From Pseudomonas nabeulensis (GTDB taxonomy: Bacteria > Pseudomonadota > Gammaproteobacteria > Pseudomonadales > Pseudomonadaceae), in the NCBI RefSeq assembly GCF_004682045.1, contig NZ_QUZT01000037.1:1-64000 (forward strand): a DNA stretch of 64,000 nt, written 5' to 3'. A model generated the notes under the pieces. The model saw only the letters and a list, made by a program, of their open reading frames with translations, ran no database searches and was not told the origin of the DNA. This document shows positions 53,040 through 62,512 of the stretch, in pieces. Every line of letters starts with the position of its first letter. The first letter of the stretch is position 1. Both the position numbers and the translations under genes were made by a program.

Positions 53040-55771
53040 AGACCTTGCCGCTGCGCGCCACCCAACGGCTGCAATTTCATAAAGGCTTTACCCTGGACGA
53101 TGCGGTGCCGCTGGTGCCGTACTTCGCCAAGCTGGGCATCAGCCATCTGTACGCCTCACCGTTGCTCAGCGCCCGCGCGGGCTCCATGCATGGCTACGAT
53201 GTGGTCGACCCGACCCGCGTCAACCCGGAGCTGGGTGGCGAAGGGGCACTGCGCCGGCTGGTTGCCACACTGCGTGAACACGACATGGGGCTGATCCTCG
53301 ATATCGTCTCCAACCATATGGCCGTCGGCGGCGCCGATAACCCGTGGTGGCTGGACTTGCTGGAGTGGGGCCGCCTGAGCCCCTACAGCGAATTCTTCGA
53401 TATCCAGTGGCACTCACCGGACCCCTTGCTCAAGGGCCAACTGCTGATGCCGTTTCTCGGCAGCGATTACGGCGATGCCCTGCAGGCCGGCACCGTGGTG
53501 TTGCGTTTCGATGCGCAACACGGCGCGTTTTACGTCGAGCATTACGAACACCGCTTCCCGATCTGCCCACGGGATTACGCGATGATCCTGGGCCACGGTG
53601 AACTGCTCAAACCTTTGTCTGAACGCTTCAGCGCCCTCGCCTACCAGGACGATGCCTACCACGAAGCCGCCTGGCTGAAACAGGCGCTGGCCGAGCGCGC
53701 CACCGAACGCAGTGTGCTTGAAGCCATCGAACAGCAACTGGCGACCTTCGACTTTGACCGCCTGCACGGATTGCTGGAACAACAGACCTACCGCCTCGCC
53801 AGCTGGCGTACGGCGGCAGACGATATCAACTGGCGGCGCTTCTTCGACGTCAACGAGCTAGGCGGGCTGCGGGTTGAACGCAGTGCGGTATTCGAAGCCA
53901 CCCACGCGAAGATCTTTGAGTTGATCAGCGCAGGCCTGGTGGATGGTTTGCGTATCGACCATATCGACGGGCTGGCCGACCCACGGGGTTACTGCCGCAA
54001 ACTGCGCCGCCGGGTGGACTCGCTGTCGCCGCAGCGGCACTTGCCGATCTTCGTCGAGAAAATCCTCGGCGAAGGCGAAACCCTGCGTGAAGACTGGCAA
54101 GTCGACGGCACCACCGGCTACGAGTTCATGAACCAGCTGTCGTTGCTGCAACACCATCCGGACGGTTTCGAACCGCTGGCCGACTTATGGACCCGCCATA
54201 GCGAACGCCCCTCGGGGTTTATCGAAGAGGCGCGCCTGGCCCGCCAGCAGATCCTTAACGGCTCCCTCGGCGGCGACTTCGAAAGCGTGGCCCAGGCCCT
54301 GCTGCAAGTGGCCCGCGACGACGTAATGACCCGCGACCTGACCCTGGGCGCGATTCGTCGTGCGTTGCAGGAATTGATCGTGCACTTCCCGGTGTACCGC
54401 ACCTATATCAGCGCCCGTGGCCGCAGCGCCGCCGACGACGCAGTGTTCCAGCAGGCCATGGACGGCGCACGCACCACGTTGGGCGAAGGCGACTGGGCGG
54501 TGCTCGACCACCTGCAAAAATGGCTCGGCGGCCAAGCCTGGCGCCAGCGCCCGGTGGGTCGCGAGCGCAAGATCCTCAAGCATGCCTGCGTGCGCTTCCA
54601 GCAACTGACCTCGCCCGCTGCCGCCAAGGCCGTGGAAGACACCGCGTTCTACCGCTCGGCGGTGCTGCTGTCGCGCAACGATGTGGGGTTCAGCACCGAA
54701 CAATTCAGCGCGCCGCTGGCCGAGTTTCACGCGGTCAACCAGCAGCGCTTGCAGGCATTCCCGGATAACCTGCTGGCCACCGCCACTCACGACCATAAAC
54801 GCGGTGAAGATACCCGCGCACGCCTGGCGGTCCTGAGTGAGTGCGCGCCGTGGTTTGCGGAACAGGTGGAACATTGGCGGGCGCTCGCTGCCCCCTTACG
54901 CAGCGAAACCAGCCCTTCGGCGGGCGATGAACTGATCCTGTATCAGGTGCTGCTGGGCAGTTGGCCGCTGGACCTGACCGATGACTTCGCCGGCTACCAA
55001 CAGCGCCTCTGGCAATGGCAGCAAAAAGCCCTGCGTGAAGCCAAGTTGCAGAGCAGCTGGAGCGCGCCCAACGAGGCCTATGAACAAGGGGTCGAAGCAT
55101 TCCTGTCACGCCTGTTGCTCAGCGCCGAAGGTCACGCGCTGCGCACGGCCATCGGCAACACCGCCCAACTCATCGCCCCGGCGGGAGCGCTTAACAGCCT
55201 GGCGCAAACCTTGCTTCGCATCAGCGTGCCGGGGGTTCCGGATTTGTACCAGGGCGATGAGTTCTGGGACTTCTCGCTGGTGGACCCGGACAACCGGCGC
55301 CCGGTGGACTTCCACGCTCGACAACAGGCGTTGGACACCCCACCGGATATCGGCGAACTGTTGTTCAACTGGCGCGACGGGCGTATCAAGCAGGCGTTGA
55401 TTGCCCAGGGATTGGCCATGCGCAAGGCCCATCCCGAACTGCTCCGCAGCGGCGTCTATACACCGCTGGAGGTGGTCGGCAAACACGCTGCGCATGTGGT
55501 CGCGTTCTGCCGTGAATACGGCGGCAAATACCTGTTGGTGGTGGTGCCGCGCTGGCCCCATCGCGTGCTGGAAAACGGTGTATTCCCCCAGATCAATGCG
55601 CAGGTTTGGGGCGATACACGGGTAAAAATACCGTTCGCCGCGTCAACGCAAAACTGGAAGGGACTTTTTCATACAGGCGCAGTCACACCCAACAAGGAGC
55701 TGTTGGTCAGCGCTGCCCTGGGGGATTTCCCGGTCAATGTCTTTATCAATCCTGATGATCAAGAAAGCTGA
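53036..55771 (+). CDS. treY: Malto-oligosyltrehalose synthase (GH13)
   Basis: 911 residues. MKTLPLRATQRLQFHKGFTL is the family start, with LILDIVSNHMAVGGADNPWW, GLRIDHIDGLADPRGYCRKL (nucleophile), IFVEKILGEGETL (acid) and the late ATATHDHKRGEDTRARLAVL. It isomerises the reducing-end bond of maltodextrin to a trehalose linkage. Starts inside the malQ stop. With TreZ it completes the TreYZ trehalose route. Confidence 0.94.
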   Translation: MKTLPLRATQRLQFHKGFTLDDAVPLVPYFAKLGISHLYASPLLSARAGSMHGYDVVDPTRVNPELGGEGALRRLVATLREHDMGLILDIVSNHMAVGGADNPWWLDLLEWGRLSPYSEFFDIQWHSPDPLLKGQLLMPFLGSDYGDALQAGTVVLRFDAQHGAFYVEHYEHRFPICPRDYAMILGHGELLKPLSERFSALAYQDDAYHEAAWLKQALAERATERSVLEAIEQQLATFDFDRLHGLLEQQTYRLASWRTAADDINWRRFFDVNELGGLRVERSAVFEATHAKIFELISAGLVDGLRIDHIDGLADPRGYCRKLRRRVDSLSPQRHLPIFVEKILGEGETLREDWQVDGTTGYEFMNQLSLLQHHPDGFEPLADLWTRHSERPSGFIEEARLARQQILNGSLGGDFESVAQALLQVARDDVMTRDLTLGAIRRALQELIVHFPVYRTYISARGRSAADDAVFQQAMDGARTTLGEGDWAVLDHLQKWLGGQAWRQRPVGRERKILKHACVRFQQLTSPAAAKAVEDTAFYRSAVLLSRNDVGFSTEQFSAPLAEFHAVNQQRLQAFPDNLLATATHDHKRGEDTRARLAVLSECAPWFAEQVEHWRALAAPLRSETSPSAGDELILYQVLLGSWPLDLTDDFAGYQQRLWQWQQKALREAKLQSSWSAPNEAYEQGVEAFLSRLLLSAEGHALRTAIGNTAQLIAPAGALNSLAQTLLRISVPGVPDLYQGDEFWDFSLVDPDNRRPVDFHARQQALDTPPDIGELLFNWRDGRIKQALIAQGLAMRKAHPELLRSGVYTPLEVVGKHAAHVVAFCREYGGKYLLVVVPRWPHRVLENGVFPQINAQVWGDTRVKIPFAASTQNWKGLFHTGAVTPNKELLVSAALGDFPVNVFINPDDQES

Positions 55772-55794
55772 AATTTTCTGTGAGGAGCATTGTG

Positions 55795-56037
55795 ATGAGT
55801 ACTGAAGACAAACGCATACGCGAGCTGGCACATCAGATCTGGGAGTCCGAGGGCAAACCCCATGGCGAAGACGCGCGACACTGGGAGATGGCGCGCAAAC
55901 TGGCGGAAGCCGAAGCGCTGACGCCGAGCAAACCCAAAGCCGCGGCCAAGCCAAAGGCTGCACCGAAGGCCAAACCTGCTGCCGCCAAGCCTGTCGCAGA
56001 GAAGAAGCCCAAGGCCCCGCGCAAGCCCGCCAGCTGA
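55795..56037 (+). CDS. DUF2934 protein with Ala/Lys/Pro tail
   Basis: 80 residues. MSTEDKRIRELAHQIWESEG continues to HGEDARHWEMARKLAEAEAL, the DUF2934 motif (R-x-R-x-x-A-x-x-IW-x-x-EG). Residues 45-80 are a histone H1-like AKPKAAPKAKP tail suggesting nucleic-acid or polyanion binding. GAGGAGC precedes the ATG. Lies 23 bases after treY, likely in the same operon. Role in glucan metabolism unknown. Confidence 0.8.
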   Translation: MSTEDKRIRELAHQIWESEGKPHGEDARHWEMARKLAEAEALTPSKPKAAAKPKAAPKAKPAAAKPVAEKKPKAPRKPAS

Positions 56038-56045
56038 ACACACAT

Positions 56046-56077
56046 CCCTTGTGGGAGCGGGCTTGCTCCCACAAGGG
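56046..56077. repeat. REP-type hairpin between DUF2934 gene and glgX
   Basis: CCCTTGTGGGAGC and GCTCCCACAAGGG pair over 13 bases with a GGGCTT loop. It may separate or attenuate transcription before glgX. Confidence 0.8.
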
Positions 56078-56162
56078 GATCGCATTCCAACCTGATCACT
56101 CACTGGCATCCAGTCGGCACGGCCCCGTTCGGCCCGAAAAACACCCTTGCAGGAGCATCTAA

Positions 56163-58322
56163 ATGAGCAAACCCGATATAACCCCACCGGCACCGAGCAA
56201 CGAGCCGTCGCGGATTCGTGAAGGTTTGCCCTTCCCCCTCGGCGCCACGTGGGATGGCCTGGGGGTCAACTTTGCACTGTTTTCCGCCAACGCCACCAAG
56301 GTTGAGCTGTGCCTGTTCGACGATGCCGGCGAAGTGGAACTGGAACGCATCGAACTGCCCGAATACACCGATGAGACCTTCCACGGCTACCTGCCCGACG
56401 CCCACCCTGGGCTGATCTACGGCTATCGCGTCTACGGCCCTTATGACCCGGCCAACGGCCATCGCTTCAACCACAATAAATTGCTGATTGACCCCTATGC
56501 CAAGCAATTGGTGGGGTCGCTTAAATGGTCCGAGGCACTGTTCGGCTATACCATCGGCCATCCCGACGATGACCTTAGCTTCGACGAACGCGACAGCGCA
56601 CCGTTCGTGCCCAAATGCAAAGTGATCGACCCCGCACATACCTGGGGCAACGACCAGCCGGTGCGAGTGCCGTGGGACCGCACAATCATTTATGAAACCC
56701 ATCTGCGCGGCATCAGCATGCGCCACCCGTCCGTGGGCGAGTCGGTGCGCGGCACGTGTGCCGGGTTGATGGAAGACGATGTGCTCAAGCACATTCGCCA
56801 ATTGGGCATTTCATCGGTGGAGTTGTTGCCGGTGCACGCCTTCGTCAACGACCAGCATCTGCTGGAAAAAGGCATGACCAACTATTGGGGCTACAACAGC
56901 ATCGCGTTTTTCGCCCCGGACCCGCGCTACCTGGCCAGCGGCAAAATTGCCGAGTTCAAGGAAATGGTTGCGCACCTGCATGAACAGAAGCTCGAGGTGA
57001 TCCTCGATGTGGTTTACAACCACACCGCCGAAGGTAACGAGCGCGGCCCAACCCTGTCGATGCGCGGCATCGACAACGCCTCGTACTACCGCCTGATGCC
57101 TGACGACAAGCGCTTCTACATCAACGATTCCGGCACCGGCAACACCCTGGACCTGAGCCACCCCTGCGTGCTGCAAATGGTCACCGACTCGCTGCGCTAT
57201 TGGGCGACAGAAATGCACGTCGACGGTTTCCGCTTTGACCTGGCGACCATTCTCGGTCGCTACCGTGACGGTTTTGACGAGCGCCATAGCTTTCTGGTCG
57301 CCTGCCGCCAAGACCCGATTCTGCGCCAGCTGAAACTCATCGCCGAACCGTGGGACTGCGGCCCTGGCGGTTATCAGGTGGGTAATTTCCCGCCGGGCTG
57401 GGTGGAATGGAACGACCGCTTCCGCGACACAGTCCGCGCCTTCTGGAAAGGCGATGACGGCCAACTCGCCGACTTCGCCGCACGCATGACCGCCTCGGGC
57501 GAGATGTTCAACCACCGTGGACGCAGGCCATACAGCTCGGTGAACTTCATCACCGCCCACGACGGTTTCACCCTGCATGACCTGGTGTCGTACAACGATA
57601 AGCACAACGAAGCCAACGACGAGAACAACCAGGACGGCAGCAACAACAACCTATCGTGGAACCACGGCGTCGAAGGCCCCACCGATGACCCGGAAATCAA
57701 CGCGCTGCGCCTGCGCCAGATGCGCAATTTCTTCGCCACGCTGCTGTTGGCCCAAGGTACGCCGATGATCGTCGCCGGTGATGAGTTCGCCCGCACCCAG
57801 CATGGCAACAACAACGCCTATTGCCAGGACAGCGAAATCGGTTGGGTCAACTGGGACCTGGACGACGACGGCAAGGCACTGCTCAAGTTTGTGAAACGCC
57901 TGATCAAGTTGCGTTTGACCTACCCGATCCTGCGCCGTGGCCGCTTCCTGGTGGGTGACTACAACGAAGACATCGGCGTGAAGGACGTTACCTGGCTGGC
58001 GCCGGACGGCAATGAGATGACCATCGAGCAGTGGCAAGACAGCCATGGCCGTTGCCTGGGCATGTTGATGGATGGCCGCGCCCAGGAAACCGGCATCCGT
58101 CGTCCCGGTGCCGATGCCACCTTGTTGCTGGTGGTGAACGCCCACCACGACATGGTCAATTTCCGCCTGCCGCCGGTGCCCGAGGGTGGCTTCTGGACGT
58201 GCATGGTCGACACCAATCAAACCTCGGTGCGCGGCCAGGAACGTTTCGAGTTCGACCACGAATATGCGGTCACCGGTCGCTCGCTGCTATTGTTCGAACT
58301 GCAATATGAGGGAGAGGAATGA
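56163..58322 (+). CDS. glgX: Glycogen debranching enzyme (GH13, isoamylase type)
   Basis: 719 residues. GlgX marks: RIREGLPFPLGATWDGLGVN (CBM48-like domain), LDVVYNHTAEGNERGPTLSM, FRFDLATILGR (nucleophile Asp), LIAEPWDCGPGGYQVGNFP (acid Glu) and FITAHDGFTLHDLVSYN. It removes short alpha-1,6 branches, feeding linear chains to TreY and MalQ. AGGAGC 7 bases before the ATG. One base separates it from the next gene. Confidence 0.95.
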   Translation: MSKPDITPPAPSNEPSRIREGLPFPLGATWDGLGVNFALFSANATKVELCLFDDAGEVELERIELPEYTDETFHGYLPDAHPGLIYGYRVYGPYDPANGHRFNHNKLLIDPYAKQLVGSLKWSEALFGYTIGHPDDDLSFDERDSAPFVPKCKVIDPAHTWGNDQPVRVPWDRTIIYETHLRGISMRHPSVGESVRGTCAGLMEDDVLKHIRQLGISSVELLPVHAFVNDQHLLEKGMTNYWGYNSIAFFAPDPRYLASGKIAEFKEMVAHLHEQKLEVILDVVYNHTAEGNERGPTLSMRGIDNASYYRLMPDDKRFYINDSGTGNTLDLSHPCVLQMVTDSLRYWATEMHVDGFRFDLATILGRYRDGFDERHSFLVACRQDPILRQLKLIAEPWDCGPGGYQVGNFPPGWVEWNDRFRDTVRAFWKGDDGQLADFAARMTASGEMFNHRGRRPYSSVNFITAHDGFTLHDLVSYNDKHNEANDENNQDGSNNNLSWNHGVEGPTDDPEINALRLRQMRNFFATLLLAQGTPMIVAGDEFARTQHGNNNAYCQDSEIGWVNWDLDDDGKALLKFVKRLIKLRLTYPILRRGRFLVGDYNEDIGVKDVTWLAPDGNEMTIEQWQDSHGRCLGMLMDGRAQETGIRRPGADATLLLVVNAHHDMVNFRLPPVPEGGFWTCMVDTNQTSVRGQERFEFDHEYAVTGRSLLLFELQYEGEE

Positions 58323-58323
58323 C

Positions 58324-59322
58324 ATGGCACTGCATGGCTTCCTTCAAGGCTACCGGGGTTACGCGAACACGCAGGCCCTGGGCGAGGCCCTGAGGGCGCT
58401 TCAGGAGGAAGGCCTGGACCAACTGCCCCTGCCCGGCAGCGGGCAGACGTTGGAGCGCTTCAGCCGCCTGGCCCAGGTCGCCGGGCATGACCTGCGCTTG
58501 TGCAAGCTGTTCGAAGGCCATACCGACGCGCTGGCGATCATCGCCGAATTGCACAGCCCGCTGCCGCCGTTGGGCAGTACCTGGGGCATGTGGGCGGCTG
58601 AACCTCCGACGGCGAAGGTGCGCATTCGGCATGAAGGCCCGCGCTTGATACTCGATGGGCGCAAGGCCTGGTGCTCCGGTGCGGCGGTGGTCAGCCACGG
58701 TCTATTGACCGCGTGGGACGAGCAGGATCGCCAACAGTTGGTGGCGGTGCAGATGGACCAACCCGGCATTACCGTCACCGAAGACGGTTGGCAGGCGGTT
58801 GGCATGGCGGCCACCGGCAGTGTCGAAGTCGTGTTCGCGGGCGCCAGTGGGATTGCGGTCGGCAGCCCCGGCGACTACCTGGCACGCCCTGGTTTTTGGC
58901 AAGGCGGCGTTGGCATCGCCGCGTGCTGGTATGGCGCGGCCCAGCGCCTGGCGGAAGTGCTCCGTGAACAGTGCAGCAAGCGCCCGGAACCCCATGCGCT
59001 GGCCCATCTGGGTGCCGTCGACAGCGCGTTGAACAGTGCCGCTTGCGTGCTGCGGGCGAGTGCGGAACAGGTCGACCAGGACCCCAAGGCCGATGCCAGG
59101 CAACTGGCCCAGCAAGTTCGGGCCAGCATCGAGGATACCGTTGAACAAGTGATGCGCCATGTTGGCCGCGCCGTGGGGGCTGGCCCCTATTGCAAGGACC
59201 CGCATTTCGCCCAGTTGATGGCAGACCTGCCGGTGTACGTGCGCCAGAGTCATGCCGAGCGCGACCTGGCCGCCCTGGGTGAACAGGTGGCCGACGACTC
59301 CACAGGGAGGTGGCAACTATGA
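58324..59322 (+). CDS. Short acyl-CoA dehydrogenase-like flavoprotein
   Basis: 332 residues, shorter than standard acyl-CoA dehydrogenases (about 380). FAD/substrate loop parts: GSTWGMWAAEPP (about 93), GRKAWCSGAAVVSH (about 118), and a C-terminal helical domain ending PVYVRQSHAERDLAALG. The missing length is in the N-terminal helical domain. It could oxidise an acyl chain on a carrier or an amine. Starts 1 base after glgX but is fully coupled to the three genes that follow, so it appears to begin a separate functional set. Confidence 0.75.
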   Translation: MALHGFLQGYRGYANTQALGEALRALQEEGLDQLPLPGSGQTLERFSRLAQVAGHDLRLCKLFEGHTDALAIIAELHSPLPPLGSTWGMWAAEPPTAKVRIRHEGPRLILDGRKAWCSGAAVVSHGLLTAWDEQDRQQLVAVQMDQPGITVTEDGWQAVGMAATGSVEVVFAGASGIAVGSPGDYLARPGFWQGGVGIAACWYGAAQRLAEVLREQCSKRPEPHALAHLGAVDSALNSAACVLRASAEQVDQDPKADARQLAQQVRASIEDTVEQVMRHVGRAVGAGPYCKDPHFAQLMADLPVYVRQSHAERDLAALGEQVADDSTGRWQL

Positions 59323-60077
59323 AACCCAATCCGATTGTGGGCCAGGGCACGCCGTTGCATCGCTGGCAGGCTTCGACGCAGATTGCGCAACTGCCGCAGG
59401 TCAGCGTCGAACAGTTGGTCCCCGAGGGCCATCGCGCGGTCATCATCGCACCACACCCGGACGACGAGATACTCGGTTGTGGCGGTCTTATGCAGGGCCT
59501 CGCCGCATTGGGCCGGCCGATCCAACTGATCTCGGTCACCGACGGCAGCGCCAGCCACCCCGGCTCGCGACGCTGGCCGGTGGAACGTTTGAGCGTGGTG
59601 CGTCCGCAGGAATCGGCCCAGGCGCTGCATCGTCTTGGCCTGCCCCTGCACAGTGTGAAATGGCTGCGCGCAGGTTTTACCGACACAAAGGTCGCCGAGC
59701 GCGAGGAGGCCTTGGCTGCGTTTATCCAGCACCACCTCAAACCCACGGATGTGGTGTTCACCACCTGGCGCGAAGACGGCCACTGTGACCACGAAGCTGT
59801 CGGTCGCGCCAGCGCCCTGGCCGCGCTGACCGTGGGCGCCACCTTATATGAATTGCCCGTGTGGACCTGGCACTGGGCGACCCCCGAAGACCGCCAGGTT
59901 CCCTGGCATCGCGCACGTAAAATCCCGTTGAGCTGCGAAGCGATCGCCCGCAAGCGGCATGCCATTCATGCGTTTGCCAGCCAATTGGAGGGCGACCCGC
60001 AGATCGGCTTGCCACCGGTGCTGGCCCCCTATGTGGTCGAGCGCCTGCTGCAACCTTTTGAGGTGGTGTTTGCATGA
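59319..60077 (+). CDS. PIG-L family deacetylase, canonical active site
   Basis: 252 residues. The zinc motif is APHPDDEILGCGG (about residue 47) and the second site REDGHCDHEAVG (about 150), matching the HPDD and HxDH pairs of MshB and PIG-L enzymes that remove acetyl groups from GlcNAc conjugates. Start overlaps the dehydrogenase stop, and its stop overlaps the methyltransferase start. A paralogue with altered motifs lies at 61506. Confidence 0.85.
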   Translation: MKPNPIVGQGTPLHRWQASTQIAQLPQVSVEQLVPEGHRAVIIAPHPDDEILGCGGLMQGLAALGRPIQLISVTDGSASHPGSRRWPVERLSVVRPQESAQALHRLGLPLHSVKWLRAGFTDTKVAEREEALAAFIQHHLKPTDVVFTTWREDGHCDHEAVGRASALAALTVGATLYELPVWTWHWATPEDRQVPWHRARKIPLSCEAIARKRHAIHAFASQLEGDPQIGLPPVLAPYVVERLLQPFEVVFA

Positions 60078-60673
60078 GCGTGACCACGCCCTACTTCGAC
60101 CAACTGTTTGCCGGTAACGATGACCCGTGGGCCTTTCGCCAACGCTGGTATGAACGCCGCAAACGCGCCATGACCCTGGCGATGCTCACCCGGCCACGCT
60201 ATGCCTCGGTGTTCGAGCCGGGCTGTGCCAACGGTGAGCTGAGTTGTGAGCTGGCGCCGCGTTGTGATCGGCTGCTGTGCTGCGATACCGCCGCAGCCGC
60301 CGTGGGTTTGGCGCGCAACCGTCTGTTGGGTTTTCCCCACGTGCACGTCCAGCAGAGCTGTTTGCCCGCGCAATGGCCGACGGGCCAGTTCGATCTGATC
60401 GTCCTGAGTGAGCTGTGTTATTACCTCGACCGCGACGACCTGGGTCGACTGATTGAGCTGGCCCTGGACAGCTTGGCCGACGATGGGCAAGTGCTGGCGT
60501 GCCATTGGCGCCCGGCCATTGAAGGTTGCCCACAAACGGCCGGGCAAGTGCACGAGATGCTCCAGGAGCGCCTGGATATGGCCCTGTTGGCCAGGCACCA
60601 CGAAGATGACTTCCTTCTCGACCTGTGGGGCCGCGACGGCACCTCGGTCGCCACTTTAGAGGGCCTGCGATGA
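60074..60673 (+). CDS. NodS-like SAM methyltransferase
   Basis: 199 residues. The opening YFDQLFAGNDDPWAFRQRWY followed by motif I FEPGCANGELSCELA and acidic DLIVLSELCYYLDRDDL is the NodS-type arrangement. NodS N-methylates the deacetylated amino sugar of rhizobial Nod factors. Coupled by ATGA overlaps on both sides to a deacetylase and a glycosyltransferase. Substrate here is unknown. Confidence 0.82.
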   Translation: MSVTTPYFDQLFAGNDDPWAFRQRWYERRKRAMTLAMLTRPRYASVFEPGCANGELSCELAPRCDRLLCCDTAAAAVGLARNRLLGFPHVHVQQSCLPAQWPTGQFDLIVLSELCYYLDRDDLGRLIELALDSLADDGQVLACHWRPAIEGCPQTAGQVHEMLQERLDMALLARHHEDDFLLDLWGRDGTSVATLEGLR

Positions 60674-61329
60674 TCGGCATTCTGATCCCGGTGCATAACG
60701 AAGAAGACTTGCTGGGCGAGTGCCTTGAAGCGGCGTTGATTGCCGCTCATCATCCGGGCCTGTTGGGCGAACCGGTGCAGATTCTGGTGGTACTCGACAG
60801 CTGTAGCGACGCCAGTGCGGAGATTGCCCAGACCTTTGCGGTTGAGCGCCTGGAGCTGCACGTGCGCAATGTGGGCCATGTACGCGGAGTCGGTGCACGG
60901 CATCTGCTCAACCAGGGCGCGCGCTGGATCTCGTGCACCGATGCCGACAGTCGTGTGGCCCCGGATTGGCTGGTGGCGCAGTTGGCGCTGGAAGCCGATG
61001 CCGTGTGCGGCACCGTGACGGTGGATGCCTGGAGCGAGGGCTTCGACCCGGCAGCGCAGATTCGCTATCACCAGGCCTATCAGGCTCACGACGGTCATCG
61101 CCACATCCATGGTGCCAACCTCGGCATCAGTGCGGGTGCCTACGTGCGGGCCGGAGGATTTGAGCCGTTGGCGTGTCATGAAGATGTGCAATTGGTGCGC
61201 GACCTGGAACGCAGCGGCGCCCTCATTGCCTGGAGCCACAGCCCGCAAGTGGTCACCAGTGCGCGATTGGCGTCGCGGGCTCAAGGTGGTTTTGGTGATT
61301 ATTTGCGGAGTCTGTTGCAGGCTTCATAA
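60670..61329 (+). CDS. Family 2 glycosyltransferase
   Basis: 219 residues, GT-A fold. MIGILIPVHNEEDLLGECLE opens the nucleotide-binding half; the metal motif is CTDADSR (D-A-D) near residue 97. GANLGISAGAYVRAGGFEPL and the acceptor-site CHEDVQLVRDLER follow. No membrane helices, so it is a soluble or peripheral transferase. Its ATG overlaps the methyltransferase stop. It is the last of the four coupled genes. Confidence 0.85.
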   Translation: MIGILIPVHNEEDLLGECLEAALIAAHHPGLLGEPVQILVVLDSCSDASAEIAQTFAVERLELHVRNVGHVRGVGARHLLNQGARWISCTDADSRVAPDWLVAQLALEADAVCGTVTVDAWSEGFDPAAQIRYHQAYQAHDGHRHIHGANLGISAGAYVRAGGFEPLACHEDVQLVRDLERSGALIAWSHSPQVVTSARLASRAQGGFGDYLRSLLQAS

Positions 61330-61505
61330 AAAACGCCGTGGTTTCATGTAAAAGCGCCGAAACCTTGTCTATGCTCAGGACGCCTTGCTGGTAATCCAGG
61401 GTTGGATTATCACGCAACCATCGCAGCGGAGCCTGTGGTGGAAAAAAGAGCGTCGTCCCGTCAACGGGGTACGACCCCGCATCATTCGACAAGGACGTGA
61501 CACCC

Positions 61506-62267
61506 ATGAAGCCTGCCTCGTTAAGCGACGGCCGCCGCGGCCCGGCGCAAATCTGGAACAGCGCGCCGCAGTTGGCGCAAATCCCCCCTATCGCGGCCAG
61601 CACGCTTGTGCCGCCGGGTGCACGCGTGGTGATCATCGCGCCTCACCCCGGTGACGAGGTGCTGGCCTGCGGCGGCTTGCTGCAACTGCTCAGCACCCTG
61701 GAACACCGGCTGCAACTGATCTCCATCACCGACGGCAGCGCCAGCCATCCAGGCTCCCATGCATGGCCGGCCAGCCGCTTGAGCGTGGTGCGCCCCCAGG
61801 AAAGTGCCGAAGCGCTGCGTCGCCTGGGCATGCCGTTGCACAGCCTCAAATGGATACGCGGTGGTTTTTGCGACAACGCCCTGGCCGCCCGTGAGCCGCA
61901 ACTGTGCCAGTTCATTGCACGTTATCTGCAGCCTGGCGATGTGGTGTTTTCCACTTGGCGCCACGATGGCAATGATGACCATGACACGGTCGGCCGCGCC
62001 AGCGCCAAGGCTTGCAGCCTGGTGGGCGCGCAGCTGTATGAGTTACCGATCTGGGCCTGGCACTGGCCTGCCCGCGACGGCGCAGTGATTCCCTGGCAAC
62101 GGGCGCGCAAGGTACGCCTGGACACCTGGAGCGTAGCGCGCAAGCTCCATGCGGCCCATGCGTACGCCAGTCAGTTGGTGGGCGATCCCGAAATCGGCTT
62201 GCCACCCATGCTCGCCCAAGTACTCCTGGAGCGCATGCGCGAACCGTATGAGATCGTGCTTTCGTAG
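61506..62267 (+). CDS. PIG-L paralogue with altered active site
   Basis: 253 residues, alignable along its length with the PIG-L at 59319 (shared SITDGSASHPGSHAW, RLSVVRPQESAEALRRLGMP, DPEIGLPPML). The first motif reads APHPGDEVLACGG, with Gly at the position of the general-base Asp. The second reads RHDGNDDHDTVG, with Asn where the paralogue has the first His. Metal-binding His and Asp positions are kept. Separated from the four-gene set by 176 bases. Confidence 0.8.
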   Translation: MKPASLSDGRRGPAQIWNSAPQLAQIPPIAASTLVPPGARVVIIAPHPGDEVLACGGLLQLLSTLEHRLQLISITDGSASHPGSHAWPASRLSVVRPQESAEALRRLGMPLHSLKWIRGGFCDNALAAREPQLCQFIARYLQPGDVVFSTWRHDGNDDHDTVGRASAKACSLVGAQLYELPIWAWHWPARDGAVIPWQRARKVRLDTWSVARKLHAAHAYASQLVGDPEIGLPPMLAQVLLERMREPYEIVLS

Positions 62268-62512
62268 CCCCTGACTCGTCTGTACCTGTTAATTCTGACA
62301 GTAGCGCTCTGCTGAACCTATGACTAAGGTGCAAAAAGCGCTGCGCCGCTTGAGGTGCAGTCGAGAAAGCCATGCCAACCCTTTGCATTGGCCGGTGTTT
62401 TCGAACAGGTAACCCGCTTTCCCTGATCCGTATCGCGTTCGTTGTTGCCATGGTGTGAACCGTGCCCGCTGCTGGGGCCGGTGCCATGGGTTGCAGCGGA
62501 CGAGGACGGATA

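Noticed and set aside
61420..61480. Hairpin GTCGTCCCGT / GGGGTACGAC as a terminator
   Set aside because: The arms match imperfectly and no T tract follows on either strand.
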